A DNA stretch of 18,490 nucleotides from Desulfuromonadaceae bacterium (GTDB taxonomy: Bacteria > Desulfobacterota > Desulfuromonadia > Desulfuromonadales > SZUA-401): assembly GCA_003246035.1 (NCBI GenBank), contig QKBP01000105.1:1-18490 (forward strand), given 5' to 3'. A program made the translations under genes and the position numbers. Positions 1-10,297 of this stretch are shown in pieces. Numbering within the stretch: position 1 is the first letter of the stretch; every line of letters starts with the position of its first letter. The notes under the pieces are model-generated. The model was not told where the DNA came from. It saw only the letters and a list, made by a program, of their open reading frames with translations, and ran no database searches.

Positions 1-980
1 CGGGGACCGGCTTCATTGTGCGCACCGTCTCGGAAGGGAAGAGCGACGAGGACCTGCGCGCCGACATGGAGTTCCTGGTCAGCCAGTGGGAGGAGATCCA
101 GCGGGTGCGCGAGCACAACAAGGCGCCGTCCCTGATCCACTCGGAACTCGACGTCACCTGCAAGGTGCTGCGCGACATCCTCACCGAGGACGTGGCCCGC
201 ATCGTGGTCGATTCCCAGCCCGAGTACGACAAGGTGGTGCGCTTCATCGGCACCTTCATGCCCAAGCTCACCTACAAGATCGAGAAGTACCACGGCGACG
301 AGCCGATCTTCGACGCCTTCGGGCTCGAGGTCGAGATCGCCCGCGCCCTGGGGCGCAAGGTCTGGCTCAAGAGCGGTGGCTATATCATCATCGAGCAGAC
401 CGAGGCGCTGGTCGCCGTCGACGTCAACACCGGGCGCTTCGTGGGCAAGCACAACCTCGAGGATACGATCCTCAAGACCAACCTCGAGGCGGTCAAGGAG
501 GTCGCCTTCCAGCTCCGCCTGCGCAACATCGGCGGGCTGATCATCATCGACTTCATCGACATGGAGAAGGAGGCGCATCGCGAGAAAGTCCACGCCGCTC
601 TCGAGGAGACGCTCAAGAACGACAAGAGCAAGACCAATATCCTCAAGATCTCCGAGCTCGGACTGGTCGAAATGACCCGCAAGCGGGTGCGCGAAAGCCT
701 CGGGCGCTCCCTCTGCGAGCCCTGCCCCTACTGCGAGGGGAAGGGGTACGTGAAGAGCGGTACGACCATGGTCTACGAGATCTTCCGGGAACTGATGCGC
801 GAGCTCAACGACCTGCCGGACAAGCGCGTCACCCTCATGGTGCATCCCGACGTCGCGGCCCTGCTCTACGACGAGGAACGGCACGGCATCGAGGAGCTCG
901 AGCAGCACTACGGGCGCGAGATCGTCATCAACCCGCGGCCGGGGTTCCATCTCGAGCAGTACGAGATCGCTATCGGTTGA
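1..980 (+). CDS. rng: Ribonuclease G (RNase E/G family), 5'-truncated
   Basis: Endoribonuclease of the RNase E/G family, which cleaves single-stranded RNA and matures the 5' end of 16S rRNA. The reading frame is open to the window edge (first full codon at position 3, giving G-T-G-F-I-V before the in-frame GTG at 18), so the N-terminal S1 domain part is missing. The catalytic DNase-I-like portion is present: VDVNTG with its metal-binding Asp (codon at 420) and LIIIDFIDM with the second Asp pair (about 549-560). The zinc-link motif CPYC followed by EGKGY lies at about 720-750. The C-terminus ends soon after the small domain, with no long RNase E-type scaffold tail, which favours RNase G. It precedes the rplU-rpmA ribosomal operon on the same strand. 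No rho-independent terminator is visible after it. Confidence 0.93.
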   Translation, partial: GTGFIVRTVSEGKSDEDLRADMEFLVSQWEEIQRVREHNKAPSLIHSELDVTCKVLRDILTEDVARIVVDSQPEYDKVVRFIGTFMPKLTYKIEKYHGDEPIFDAFGLEVEIARALGRKVWLKSGGYIIIEQTEALVAVDVNTGRFVGKHNLEDTILKTNLEAVKEVAFQLRLRNIGGLIIIDFIDMEKEAHREKVHAALEETLKNDKSKTNILKISELGLVEMTRKRVRESLGRSLCEPCPYCEGKGYVKSGTTMVYEIFRELMRELNDLPDKRVTLMVHPDVAALLYDEERHGIEELEQHYGREIVINPRPGFHLEQYEIAIG

Positions 981-1076
981 CGGCGCCCGACCAGCACTCC
1001 CCTGCGGCGTCGGCACCTTGCATGGGAGCAGTTCGCGAGCGCCTCTGGGGGAGCTGGATAGGTTGTTGAAAAACAG

Positions 1077-1088
1077 GGGAAATTTCCC
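1077..1088. repeat. Perfect 12-bp palindrome abutting the rplU -35 box
   Basis: GGGAAATTTCCC is a perfect inverted repeat ending one base before the TTGACA of the rplU promoter. It is preceded by an A-rich run (GAAAAACAGG). Its position could suit an operator or an A/T-rich UP-like contact for RNA polymerase. Function is inferred from position only. Confidence 0.4.
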
Positions 1089-1117
1089 TTGACACGGGCG
1101 GGGGCGCTCAGTATAGT
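1089..1117 (+). promoter_or_regulatory. Sigma-70 promoter of rplU-rpmA
   Basis: TTGACA at 1089-1094 and TATAGT at 1112-1117 are separated by exactly 17 bases: a perfect -35 and a 5/6 -10. The predicted start near 1124 leaves a leader of about 38 nt carrying the Shine-Dalgarno sequence GAGGTGA (1146-1152). A strong promoter fits a ribosomal protein operon. The leader is too short for an elaborate L21 autoregulatory structure. Confidence 0.85.
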
Positions 1118-1161
1118 TCCCCGTTCCAGAAATAAACGCGAAAGCGAGGTGAACGTCAGGC

Positions 1162-1470
1162 ATGTACGCGGTGATTAAGACCGGAGGAAAACAGTACAAA
1201 GTTTCCGAAGGCGACCTGTTGAAGGTCGAGAAAATCGAAGGCGCGGTGGGTGATACCATCGAGCTGTCCGAGGTCCTCATGGTCGGAGGAGAAGCGGTAA
1301 AAATCGGGACACCCCTTCTCCCCAATGCGAAAGTCACGGCGCGTATCGAGCAGCAGGACAAGGACAAGAAGGTCCTGGTCTTCCACTCGAAGCGTCGCAA
1401 GGGCTATCGCAAGAAGTATGGACACCGGCAGCCGATCACTCGCCTGAAGATTACTGGTATCGAGGCTTAA
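1162..1470 (+). CDS. rplU: 50S ribosomal protein L21
   Basis: Large-subunit ribosomal protein L21, which binds 23S rRNA. The 102-residue product has the usual length and the hallmark start [18 protein letters not shown]. The C-terminal half is basic ([15 protein letters not shown]), ending in LKITGI as in the family. The ATG is preceded by GAGGTGA nine bases upstream. It is the first gene after the promoter at 1089-1117 and is followed 11 bases later by rpmA, the usual L21-L27 pair. Confidence 0.97.
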   Translation: MYAVIKTGGKQYKVSEGDLLKVEKIEGAVGDTIELSEVLMVGGEAVKIGTPLLPNAKVTARIEQQDKDKKVLVFHSKRRKGYRKKYGHRQPITRLKITGIEA

Positions 1471-1481
1471 GGAGGTTTCCC

Positions 1482-1736
1482 ATGGCACACAAGAAAGGTG
1501 TCGGTAGTTCCCGGAACGGACGCGACAGCGCGGGCAAGCGCCTGGGCGTCAAGGCTTACGGTGGTGAGAATGTCACCGCCGGGTCGATCATCGTCCGGCA
1601 GCGGGGAACCACCGTCCATCCCGGTAACAATGTTGGTTGCGGTAAGGACTACACCCTCTTCGCCCTGATTGACGGCGTGGTGAAGTTCGAGCGCAAGGGC
1701 AAGGACAAGAAGAAGGTCAGCGTTTACGCGGCCTGA
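1482..1736 (+). CDS. rpmA: 50S ribosomal protein L27
   Basis: Large-subunit protein L27, whose N-terminal tail reaches the peptidyl transferase centre. The 84-residue product begins [16 protein letters not shown], so it has no cleavable N-terminal extension of the Firmicutes type. The conserved [14 protein letters not shown] stretch is present near residues 39-52. A very strong TAAGGAGG Shine-Dalgarno overlaps the rplU stop codon, so the two genes are cotranslated from one mRNA. A rho-independent terminator follows 25 bases after the stop. Confidence 0.97.
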   Translation: MAHKKGVGSSRNGRDSAGKRLGVKAYGGENVTAGSIIVRQRGTTVHPGNNVGCGKDYTLFALIDGVVKFERKGKDKKKVSVYAA

Positions 1737-2946
<1,210 letters not shown>

Positions 2947-2997
2947 TCCTGCCTGTTTTCTCGTGAAATCAAACACTTCCGTATTTCGGTGAGGGGT

Positions 2998-4116
2998 ATG
3001 AGAAAAGCTTTGCTCGAGCGTGCCCGGCGTGTGGTGGTCAAGGTCGGCAGCGGCGTGATCGCCGCCGAGGGGGAGCTCGAAGATGCGCAGATCGCGGCGA
3101 TCGCCTCGGGAGTCTGTTCCCTGCTCGGGCGTGGCCTCGAGGTGGTCCTGGTCTCCTCGGGTGCGGTGGCGGCCGGCAAGGGGGCGCTGGGGATCAACGG
3201 TCGCCCGGCGACCATCCCGCTCAAGCAGGCCGCCGCGGCCGTGGGGCAAAGCCGCCTGATGCGCGCCTATAAGGAGGCCTTCGAGGCCTACCCGCGCCAG
3301 GTCGCTCAGATCCTGCTGACCCGCGACGACCTCGGTCACCGCCGCCGCTACCTGAATGCCCGTAATACCCTGATGACGCTCCTCGAGCACCAGGTTACGC
3401 CGATCATCAACGAGAACGACACGGTGGTGGTCGAGGAGATCCGCTTCGGCGACAACGACAACCTCTCGGCGTTGGTCTGCCAGCTGGTCGAGGCCGACCT
3501 GCTGGTGATCCTCTCCGATGTCGACGGCCTCTATGACAAGGATCCGGTCAGTCACGGCGACGCCCGGCTGATTTCAGAGGTCTCCGAGATCACCGGCGAG
3601 ATCGAGGCGATGGCGGGGCAGAGCGCCACTCTGGTCGGAACCGGCGGGATGGCCACCAAGCTCCAGGCGGCGCGCACCGCGACCCAGTCAGGGGTGGCCA
3701 CCCTGATCGTCAATGGCCGGCGTCCCGGGGTGCTGGAGAAGGCGTTCGCCGGCGAGGCGCTCGGTACCTTCTTTTTCCCGCAGGAACGGCGCATGGCCGC
3801 GCGCAAGCACTGGATCGCCTTCAGCAAGCGGCCGAGAGGGAGCCTGTTCCTCGACGAGGGGGCCTGCAGGGCGCTGGCGACCGGAGGGAAGAGCCTGCTC
3901 CCCTCGGGGATTTCGCGATTCGAGGGGGTGTTCGACCGCGGCGACGCGGTCAGGCTCTGCAACCTGGAAGGGGAGGAGTTCGCCCGCGGCGTGGTCGGCT
4001 ACTCGCACCTCGAGCTGGCCCGCATCGCCGGGCACAGGAGCGGCGAGATCGAGACGCTGCTCGGCTACAAGTACGGCGACGAAATCGTCCATCGTGATAA
4101 CCTGGTGCTGAAATAG
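2998..4116 (+). CDS. proB: Glutamate 5-kinase
   Basis: Phosphorylates L-glutamate to gamma-glutamyl phosphate, the first step of proline synthesis in the cytoplasm. The amino-acid-kinase domain shows VVVKVGSGV (12-20), SSGAVAAG (53-60), NENDTV (138-143), [11 protein letters not shown] (150-160), [12 protein letters not shown] (172-183) and GTGGMATK (214-221). A PUA domain covers about 277-365 ([23 protein letters not shown]). The full length of 372 residues is normal for the two-domain form. I chose ATG 2998; an in-frame GTG at 2989 adds three residues, but that codon is part of the GGTGAG Shine-Dalgarno (2988-2993). proA follows 14 bases downstream. Confidence 0.96.
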   Translation: MRKALLERARRVVVKVGSGVIAAEGELEDAQIAAIASGVCSLLGRGLEVVLVSSGAVAAGKGALGINGRPATIPLKQAAAAVGQSRLMRAYKEAFEAYPRQVAQILLTRDDLGHRRRYLNARNTLMTLLEHQVTPIINENDTVVVEEIRFGDNDNLSALVCQLVEADLLVILSDVDGLYDKDPVSHGDARLISEVSEITGEIEAMAGQSATLVGTGGMATKLQAARTATQSGVATLIVNGRRPGVLEKAFAGEALGTFFFPQERRMAARKHWIAFSKRPRGSLFLDEGACRALATGGKSLLPSGISRFEGVFDRGDAVRLCNLEGEEFARGVVGYSHLELARIAGHRSGEIETLLGYKYGDEIVHRDNLVLK

Positions 4117-4130
4117 ACAAGGAGATAAGC

Positions 4131-5387
4131 ATGAGCGTGCAGAAGGAGATGATCGACCTGGCCCGCGCCGCCCGCGCGGCGTCCCGCATCATGGCGACAC
4201 TGTCCTCGGCGATCAAGGATGAGATGCTGTGCAAGATGGCCGATGCCCTCGAAGCCGAAGCGGAAACCATCATCGCCGAAAACGCCAAGGATCTTGCGGC
4301 CGGCCGCGAGAAGGGTCTTGCTCCTGCGATGCTCGACCGCCTGATGCTCGATGAGGCCCGCATCAAGGGGATGGCCGACGGCCTGCGCGAGGTCGCCGCG
4401 CTCCCCGACCCGGTCGGCGAGGTGACCGGCATGTGGCGGCGACCCAACGGTCTGCTGGTCGGACGGATGCGCATCCCCCTCGGGGTCATCGGCATCGTCT
4501 ACGAATCGCGGCCGAACGTAACCGCCGACGCCGCCGCCCTGTGTCTCAAGAGCGGCAATGCCGTGGTGCTGCGCGGCGGCTCCGAGGCGATCCACTCCAA
4601 CAGCGCGATCGGCGCGATCCTCTGCAACGTGCTCGTTAAGCTCGGGTTGCCGGTCGCGGCGCTGCAGGTGGTCAGGACCATCGACCGCGCGGCGGTGCTG
4701 GAACTGCTCAAGCTCGAAGACGACATCGACCTGATCATCCCCCGTGGCGGGGAGGGGCTGATCCGCTTCGTCGCCGAGAACTCGCGCATCCCGGTCATCA
4801 AGCACTACAAGGGGGTGTGCCACGTCTACGTCGACGCCGAGACCGACTTCGACATGGCCGAGCGGATCTGCGTCAACGCCAAGGCCCAGCGTCCCGGGGT
4901 GTGCAACGCCATGGAGACCCTGCTGGTCCACAAGGACGTGGCCGAGACCTTCGTGCCGCGGGTGGTCGACAAGCTGCGTGCCGCCGGGGTCGAGGTGCGC
5001 GGCTGCGAGACGGTGCGCGAGTTCGCCCCTCAGGTTGTGGCAGCCACCGAGGCCGACTGGGGCAAGGAGTACCTCGAGCTGATCCTGGCCATGAAGGTCG
5101 TCGACAGCTTCAGCGAGGCGGTCGACCACATCAACACCTACGGCTCGCTGCATACCGAGGCGATCGTGACCCGCAGCTACGCCCAGGCCCAACGCTTTCT
5201 GCGCGAGGTCAACTCGAGCACGGTGGTGGTCAATGCCTCGACCCGCTTCGCCGACGGTAACCAACTCGGACTCGGCGCGGAGATCGGCATCTCGACCACC
5301 AAGCTCCACTCCTTCGGCCCGATGGGGCTCGAGGACCTGACGACCCGCAAGTTCATCGTCTACGGCGAAGGTCAGATCCGCAGCTGA
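4131..5387 (+). CDS. proA: Glutamate-5-semialdehyde dehydrogenase (gamma-glutamyl phosphate reductase)
   Basis: NADPH-dependent reductase that converts gamma-glutamyl phosphate to glutamate semialdehyde, the second step of proline synthesis, probably channelled from ProB. The 418-residue protein matches the family length. It shows the aldehyde-dehydrogenase-fold markers [18 protein letters not shown] (118-135), LRGGSEA (147-153), IPRGG (203-207) and the catalytic cysteine in [13 protein letters not shown] (Cys258). The C-terminus has [17 protein letters not shown] (373-389). An AAGGAG Shine-Dalgarno sits eight bases before the ATG, in the 14-base gap after proB. Confidence 0.97.
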   Translation: MSVQKEMIDLARAARAASRIMATLSSAIKDEMLCKMADALEAEAETIIAENAKDLAAGREKGLAPAMLDRLMLDEARIKGMADGLREVAALPDPVGEVTGMWRRPNGLLVGRMRIPLGVIGIVYESRPNVTADAAALCLKSGNAVVLRGGSEAIHSNSAIGAILCNVLVKLGLPVAALQVVRTIDRAAVLELLKLEDDIDLIIPRGGEGLIRFVAENSRIPVIKHYKGVCHVYVDAETDFDMAERICVNAKAQRPGVCNAMETLLVHKDVAETFVPRVVDKLRAAGVEVRGCETVREFAPQVVAATEADWGKEYLELILAMKVVDSFSEAVDHINTYGSLHTEAIVTRSYAQAQRFLREVNSSTVVVNASTRFADGNQLGLGAEIGISTTKLHSFGPMGLEDLTTRKFIVYGEGQIRS

Positions 5388-5415
5388 GCCGGTTGCCGGT
5401 CAGAAAGGTGCGCTG

Positions 5416-6072
5416 ATGCGGGTCGGCATCCTCGGCGGGACATTCAATCCCATTCACCTGGCGCACCTGCGTATCGCCGAAGAAGTGCGCGAAGCCTGTC
5501 GGCTCGACCGGGTGATGTTCATGCCGGCGGCCGATCCGCCGCACAAGGCTGTTGCCGAGCAGGTCAGCTTCGAGCATCGCTACGCCATGGTCGAGGCGGC
5601 GCTTGCCGATCATTCGGCTTTTGAGGCCAGCGACCTCGAGAGGCGGCGCAGTGGCAAGAGCTACTCCGTCGACACCCTCGAGATCCTCGCTCGTGAGCAT
5701 CCCGGCGACGAGTACTGGTTCCTCATGGGTCTCGACTCGTTTCGCGACCTTCCCTCCTGGTACCAGTGGGAGCGACTCTTCACGCTGGCCCATCTGGTGG
5801 TGGTGACCCGCCCGGGGGTCGCCATGGAGCCCCCGCTGGAGCTGGTTCCGGTTGCTATCAGGGGGGAGTTCTGTTATGATTGCCAGCCCGAACGACTGCG
5901 CCATCGTAGCGGAAAGACGGTGCTTTTTCTGACCGAAACCCTGCTCGACATTTCCTCGACGCGGTTGCGCGCGATGGTCGCCGCGGGACGCTCGATCCGT
6001 TATCTGGTGCCGGCCGCGGTCGACGCCTACATTCACCAGCACGCCCTGTATGCAGGGCAGGAGTTCAGCTGA
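5416..6072 (+). CDS. nadD: Nicotinate-nucleotide adenylyltransferase
   Basis: Transfers AMP from ATP to nicotinate mononucleotide to form deamido-NAD in NAD synthesis. The 218-residue product has the nucleotidyltransferase signature GGTFNPIHLAH (7-17), the PPHK motif (41-44), WFLMGLDSFRDLPSW (101-115) and the C-terminal ISSTRLR (179-185), which binds ATP phosphates. The AAAGGTG Shine-Dalgarno lies upstream of the ATG and the gap to proA is 28 bases. The stop is one base from the preferred rsfS start, the widespread nadD-rsfS pairing. Confidence 0.95.
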   Translation: MRVGILGGTFNPIHLAHLRIAEEVREACRLDRVMFMPAADPPHKAVAEQVSFEHRYAMVEAALADHSAFEASDLERRRSGKSYSVDTLEILAREHPGDEYWFLMGLDSFRDLPSWYQWERLFTLAHLVVVTRPGVAMEPPLELVPVAIRGEFCYDCQPERLRHRSGKTVLFLTETLLDISSTRLRAMVAAGRSIRYLVPAAVDAYIHQHALYAGQEFS

Positions 6073-6073
6073 A

Positions 6074-6454
6074 TTGGAAGCCAAGATCTGCGCGCAATTG
6101 TGCGCTGCCTATACATTGGAGAAGAAGGCCTTCGACGTCCGCCTGCTCGAGGTCAAGGGGCTGTCGAGCCTGACCGATTACCTGGTCCTGGCCAGCGGGC
6201 GTTCCGACCGGCAGGTCCAGGCGATCGCCGAGGCGGTCAAGACCGGCCTCAAGAACGAGCATGCCACGCCGCCGTTGGCCGTCGAGGGGATGAACGAGGG
6301 GCGCTGGGTGCTGATCGATTTCGGCGACGTGATGGTTCACGTTTTCCAGGAGCCGGTGCGCCTGTTCTACGATCTCGACGGACTCTGGCAGGAAGCCCGC
6401 CAGCTGCCGGTTGACGACAAGCTGCTCGAGACGTTTGCCGCCACGAAGCCGTGA
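6074..6454 (+). CDS. rsfS: Ribosomal silencing factor RsfS
   Basis: Binds L14 on the 50S subunit and blocks subunit joining when nutrients are scarce. The Iojap/RsfS fold is recognisable from KAFDVRLLEVKGLSSLTDYL, ASGRSDRQVQAIA, the W-V-L-I-D-F-G-D stretch and FYDLDGLW. I prefer the TTG at 6074, because AGGAG (6059-6063) lies ten bases before it; this gives 126 residues. The alternative ATG at 6050 (134 residues) overlaps nadD and has no Shine-Dalgarno. The stop TGA overlaps the rlmH start (GTGA), so rlmH is probably translationally coupled. The identity is firm, the start less so. Confidence 0.9.
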   Translation: MEAKICAQLCAAYTLEKKAFDVRLLEVKGLSSLTDYLVLASGRSDRQVQAIAEAVKTGLKNEHATPPLAVEGMNEGRWVLIDFGDVMVHVFQEPVRLFYDLDGLWQEARQLPVDDKLLETFAATKP

Positions 6455-6924
6455 AGATCAAGCTGCTGTGCGTCGGCAAGCTCTCCCTGCCGTTCCTGCG
6501 TGACGGGGTCGAAGAGTACGCGACACGCCTGCGGCGCTACCTCCCCTTCGAAGCCGTCGAACTGCGCGAGGCCAAGGGGGGGAAGAAGAGCGATCCCGCG
6601 TTCATCCGGGAGCAGGAGAGCTCGGAGATCCTGGCCCGCATCCCTGCCGACGCGTACCTGGTGGTCCTCGACGAGCGGGGGCGCACCTTCGGCTCCGAGC
6701 AGCTCGCGCAGCTGGTCGAAGGTCACATGACCGGGGGGACCGCCGAGCTCGTCTGGGTGGTCGGGGGTGCCTACGGGACCAGCGAGGCGCTCCGCAAGCG
6801 GGCCGATCTGGTGTTGTCGCTCTCGGCCATGACCTTTACCCACCAGCAGGCGCGTTTTCTGCTCATGGAGCAGCTCTACCGCGCCCTGACGATTATACGC
6901 AACGAACCGTACCACAACCGCTGA
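6451..6924 (+). CDS. rlmH: 23S rRNA (pseudouridine-1915-N3)-methyltransferase RlmH
   Basis: SPOUT-class, SAM-dependent methyltransferase that modifies pseudouridine 1915 in helix 69 of 23S rRNA on assembled 70S ribosomes. The 157-residue length is typical. Visible landmarks are MKIKLLCVGK (1-10), VVLDERG (71-77), the SAM-binding VGGAYG (104-109), TFTHQQARFLLMEQLYRA (128-145) and the C-terminal PYH (153-155). The GTG start overlaps the rsfS stop by the GTGA arrangement, and rsfS-rlmH linkage is common. Three residues follow the usual PYH end (the protein ends PYHNR). Confidence 0.95.
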   Translation: MKIKLLCVGKLSLPFLRDGVEEYATRLRRYLPFEAVELREAKGGKKSDPAFIREQESSEILARIPADAYLVVLDERGRTFGSEQLAQLVEGHMTGGTAELVWVVGGAYGTSEALRKRADLVLSLSAMTFTHQQARFLLMEQLYRALTIIRNEPYHNR

Positions 6925-6950
6925 GCGGACCGGGGTGCAGGAGGATTTGT

Positions 6951-7310
6951 ATGGAGCAGGAACAACTCAACGTGGCGCGCAAGCTGCTGCTCAAGATGCG
7001 TGACGACGTGCTCAAGGAGGTCCAGCAGGCCAATCAGGCCAGCCTGGAACTCGGGCAGGATGGTGTGCCGGATATCGGCGACCTGTCGGCCAACACCTAC
7101 AGCCGCGACGTGCTGCTCAACCTGAGCGAAACCCAACGCCAGAAGATCCGTGATATCGACGCGGCCCTGGAGCGGGTGGCCTCGGGCGAATACGGCATCT
7201 GCCTGCGCTGCGAGGAGGAGATCGCGCCGCGACGCATGGAGGTGCGCCCCTTTTCTCGGTACTGCGTCGAATGCAAGTCCGACGTCGAGAAGTTCGGCGA
7301 AGAAGCGTAA
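6951..7310 (+). CDS. DksA/TraR family C4-type zinc-finger protein
   Basis: Probable RNA-polymerase secondary-channel regulator of the DksA/TraR family. The 119-residue protein has an N-terminal coiled-coil-like helix (about 1-36), a tip sequence DIGDLSA (41-47), a second long helix (about 50-78) and the zinc finger C84-x2-C87-x17-C105-x2-C108 (GICLRCEEEI ... RYCVECK). In E. coli DksA the tip is DxxDxA; here the alanine is one residue later, so it may be a paralogue rather than the housekeeping DksA. GGAGG precedes the ATG in the 26-base gap after rlmH. It is most likely part of the proB-gpmI operon. Confidence 0.9.
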   Translation: MEQEQLNVARKLLLKMRDDVLKEVQQANQASLELGQDGVPDIGDLSANTYSRDVLLNLSETQRQKIRDIDAALERVASGEYGICLRCEEEIAPRRMEVRPFSRYCVECKSDVEKFGEEA

Positions 7311-7349
7311 CGACCTTTCTGGAGGGGTTCGCCCCCGGGAGATGACACG

Positions 7350-8711
7350 ATGATGGCACTGGCGATTTTCATGGCTTCGCTGATCGCGTTCATGTTCGCG
7401 ATCCTGTTTTTCTGGGGGCTCAACCCTGACCAGGTCACGGTGGCCCTGACCTCCGATTTTGCTCTGACCCAACCGGTCCCGATCGTGATCTTCGGGGCGA
7501 TTCTCATCGGTCTGGTGATCGGATTCGGGTTCCACATCTTCAGCCTCATGACTCACGGTGTCAGCCACTGGCGCGGCAGCCGCGACGATCGCAAGGGGAA
7601 GGAAGTCATCTCCACCTACCGCGAGGGGGTGGCCCGCCTGCTCTCCGGCGACCTGAAAAAAGCCCACACCCTGTTGCAGCGGGCCCTCGCCCGCGATCCC
7701 AAGCGGGTCGAGACCTACCTCGCCCTGGCCAGCGTGCTGCTCCAGGAAGGGAAGGCCGACGAGGGGGTCGAACTGCTGCACAAGGCCAAGGAACTCGATC
7801 CGCGCAGCATGGAAGTGCTGTTCAAGCTCGCGACCAGCTACGAGGAGATGGGGAAGGACGGCGAAGCGGCCAAGATCTACGAGGAGATCCTCGCCCTCGA
7901 GAACGGCAACCGCAAGGCGCTGCGCACCCTGCGCGACCTGAAGGTTCGCCAGGGGCACTGGGGGGAGGCCCTCGAGATGCAGAAGCGCGTGATCAAGGCG
8001 ATCGGCAACAGCCCGCGTCTCGGCGATGAGAAGCGCACCGAGCGCTACCTCCGTTACGAAGTGCTCAAGCAGAGCCTCGCCGACGGCCAGGTCGACGAGG
8101 CCGCCAGCGGGCTCGACGAGCTGTTGCGCCAGGACGACAAATTTTTCCCCGCGCTGGTCTCTCTCGGCGACGCCCGCCAGGCTCAGGGGAAAACCGAGGA
8201 GGCCTCCAAGGTCTGGAAGGACGGCTACAGCAAGCTGCACAAGGGCGTTTTCCTCGCCCGTCTCGAAGACCTGTACATGAGCCAGGAGGACCCCTCCTCG
8301 CTGCTCAGCTTCTACCGCAGCCAGCTGCTCGAAAACAGCGAAGATCTGCTGCTGCGTCTGTTCTTCGGCAAACTCTGCCTGCGTCTCGAGATGGTCGACG
8401 AGGCCCTCGAGCAGTTACAGACCGTCGAGGGGAGCGGGGTGGAAATCCCCCAACTGCGACTGCTGCTGGCCGAAGGCTACCGCCGGCGCAACAATGTCGA
8501 TGAGGCGGTCCGCCAGTACAAGAAGGCCGCCGGGATCGACAGCAAGCTGCGCTTTCCCTTTGTCTGCGAGGCGTGCGGTGAGATGGAGTCCGAGTGGGCC
8601 AGCCGCTGCAGCAAGTGCGCGCAGTGGGGGACCTATGTCCTCCCCGGAGCGCAGGAGATCCGCAGCGCACGCCCCCTCGAAGTCCGCGCCATTCATCACG
8701 GAGAGCGCTGA
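7350..8711 (+). CDS. LapA-LapB fusion: membrane-anchored TPR protein with C-terminal zinc ribbon
   Basis: The 453-residue protein has two hydrophobic helices (about 3-23 and 42-66) joined by [19 protein letters not shown], the arrangement of LapA (DUF1049). This is followed by LapB-like TPR repeats from about 86 to 396 (for example [23 protein letters not shown]). A rubredoxin-like metal site C406-x2-C409-x10-C420-x2-C423 ends in CAQWGTY, as in LapB. In E. coli, LapB adjusts lipopolysaccharide synthesis by presenting LpxC to FtsH, with LapA as its separate partner. Both halves here are in one chain, with the TPR part predicted cytoplasmic. GGGAG lies before two adjacent ATG codons (7350 and 7353). 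gpmI starts two bases after the stop. Function in this organism is inferred. Confidence 0.85.
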   Translation: MMALAIFMASLIAFMFAILFFWGLNPDQVTVALTSDFALTQPVPIVIFGAILIGLVIGFGFHIFSLMTHGVSHWRGSRDDRKGKEVISTYREGVARLLSGDLKKAHTLLQRALARDPKRVETYLALASVLLQEGKADEGVELLHKAKELDPRSMEVLFKLATSYEEMGKDGEAAKIYEEILALENGNRKALRTLRDLKVRQGHWGEALEMQKRVIKAIGNSPRLGDEKRTERYLRYEVLKQSLADGQVDEAASGLDELLRQDDKFFPALVSLGDARQAQGKTEEASKVWKDGYSKLHKGVFLARLEDLYMSQEDPSSLLSFYRSQLLENSEDLLLRLFFGKLCLRLEMVDEALEQLQTVEGSGVEIPQLRLLLAEGYRRRNNVDEAVRQYKKAAGIDSKLRFPFVCEACGEMESEWASRCSKCAQWGTYVLPGAQEIRSARPLEVRAIHHGER

Positions 8712-8713
8712 GC

Positions 8714-10255
8714 ATGTCCAAGAACGGCCGTCCCGTTGCCCTGATCATCCTCGACGGCTGGGGCATTCGTGAAGACTGCACCGACAATGCGGTCTGCCAG
8801 GCTCGTACCCCCCACCTCGATGCGCTGCAGGCGAAGTGCGCCGTGACCCGCATCGGCGCCTCGGGGCTCGATGTCGGGCTCCCCGAGGGACAGATGGGGA
8901 ATTCGGAGGTCGGGCACCTCAACCTTGGCGCCGGTCGCATCGTCTACCAGGATCTGACTCGGATCAGCAAAAGCATCGACGACGGTGATTTTTTCACCAA
9001 CCCGGTGTTGCTTCAGGCCATGCGGACCACCCGGGACGGAGGCAAGGCCCTGCACCTGATGGGACTCCTCTCCGATGGCGGCGTGCATTCGCACAATACC
9101 CACCTCTATGCCTTGCTCGAACTGGCCCGGCGCGAAGGGCTCGAGCAGGTCTATGTCCATGCCTTCCTGGATGGTCGCGATACCCCGCCGCGCAGCGGCA
9201 TCGAATACCTTGCCCAGCTCGACGCGGAGATGGGTCGCCTCGGAATTGGCAAGCTGGCGACGGTGATCGGCCGATACTACGCGATGGACCGGGACAACCG
9301 CTGGGAGCGGGTCGAGCGTGCCTACCGCGCCATGACGATGGGCGACGGGTTCGCCGTCGCCTCGGGTGCCGAAGCGATCGCCTCGGCCTACGCCGCCGAG
9401 CAGGGGGACGAGTTCGTGGAGCCGCGGGTGATCACGGCCGACGGGACCCCGGTGGCCACGGTCGGAGCCGGCGACGGGATCATCTTTTTCAACTTTCGCG
9501 CCGACCGCGCCCGCGAGATCACCCGCGCCTTCACGCAGCAGGATTTCACCGGGTTCGACCGCGGGGCGGCCCCCGAGCTGGCGGACTACGTCTGCCTCAC
9601 CGAGTACGACGCCACCTTCCCGCTGCCGGTAGCCTACCCGCCGGAAAATCTCACGCGAATCCTCGGCGAGGAGGTCTCGAGGGCCGGCATGCGCCAGCTG
9701 CGGATCGCCGAGACCGAGAAGTATGCCCACGTGACGTTCTTCTTCAACGGCGGGGTCGAGGAGCCGTTTCCCGGCGAGGACCGGGTGCTGATCCCTTCGC
9801 CGAAGGAGGTCGCAACCTACGACCTGAAGCCGGCGATGAGCGCGGTCGAGGTGACCGACGAGGTGGTGTCGCGCATCGCGTCCCGGGATTACGATCTGAT
9901 CGTGCTCAACTTCGCCAACCCCGACATGGTCGGTCACACCGGGGTGCTCACGGCAGCCGTCGAGGCGATGGAGACGGTCGATGCCTGTGTCGGGCGGGTG
10001 GTCGGGGCCTTGCGTGCGGTCGATGGCGTGGCGCTGATTACCGCCGACCACGGAAACTGCGAGGAGATGCGTGCCGAAACCGGCCAGCCGCATACCGCGC
10101 ATACCTCCAATCTCGTGCCGCTGATCCTCTGCGCACCCGGTGAGAAACCGATGCTGCGCAACGGCATTCTCGCCGACTTCGCACCGACCATCCTCGCCCT
10201 GCTCGGGCTTGAGGTGCCGGGAGAGATGACCGGCAGGAACCTGATCGAAGGATGA
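8714..10255 (+). CDS. gpmI: 2,3-bisphosphoglycerate-independent phosphoglycerate mutase
   Basis: Manganese-dependent enzyme that interconverts 3- and 2-phosphoglycerate in glycolysis and gluconeogenesis. The 513-residue length is typical of iPGM. Visible are the alkaline-phosphatase-fold metal site LILDGWG type (IILDGWG, Asp14), the phosphorylated serine in [13 protein letters not shown] (Ser64), [35 protein letters not shown] (Asp445, His446) and HTAHTS (His460, His463). The ATG at 8714 is two bases past the lapA-lapB stop, with GGAG at 8700-8703; an open frame continues upstream to 8594, but it overlaps that gene and is not mutase-like. A strong terminator follows. Confidence 0.97.
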   Translation: MSKNGRPVALIILDGWGIREDCTDNAVCQARTPHLDALQAKCAVTRIGASGLDVGLPEGQMGNSEVGHLNLGAGRIVYQDLTRISKSIDDGDFFTNPVLLQAMRTTRDGGKALHLMGLLSDGGVHSHNTHLYALLELARREGLEQVYVHAFLDGRDTPPRSGIEYLAQLDAEMGRLGIGKLATVIGRYYAMDRDNRWERVERAYRAMTMGDGFAVASGAEAIASAYAAEQGDEFVEPRVITADGTPVATVGAGDGIIFFNFRADRAREITRAFTQQDFTGFDRGAAPELADYVCLTEYDATFPLPVAYPPENLTRILGEEVSRAGMRQLRIAETEKYAHVTFFFNGGVEEPFPGEDRVLIPSPKEVATYDLKPAMSAVEVTDEVVSRIASRDYDLIVLNFANPDMVGHTGVLTAAVEAMETVDACVGRVVGALRAVDGVALITADHGNCEEMRAETGQPHTAHTSNLVPLILCAPGEKPMLRNGILADFAPTILALLGLEVPGEMTGRNLIEG

Positions 10256-10258
10256 GAC

Positions 10259-10284
10259 GGGGGGCGGAAGCCCCCCTTTTTTTT
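10259..10284 (+). terminator. Rho-independent terminator after gpmI
   Basis: GGGGGGC (10259-10265), loop GGAA, GCCCCCC (10270-10276), then eight T (10277-10284). It begins four bases after the gpmI stop and ends at the base before the comF ribosome-binding site GGGGGA (10285-10290). The C-tract could alternatively pair with that G-tract. Confidence 0.93.
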
Positions 10285-10297
10285 GGGGGAAGCGACA

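Noticed and set aside
86..1069. 327-codon + strand frame
   Set aside because: Overlaps rng in another frame; Arg/Ala/Gly-rich shadow composition and no motif.
4065..5309. 414-codon minus-strand open frame
   Set aside because: Antisense shadow of proA; Asp/His/Val-rich composition typical of such shadows.
6876..8240. 454-codon minus-strand frame
   Set aside because: Shadow of the DksA-like and LapA-LapB genes; no motif.
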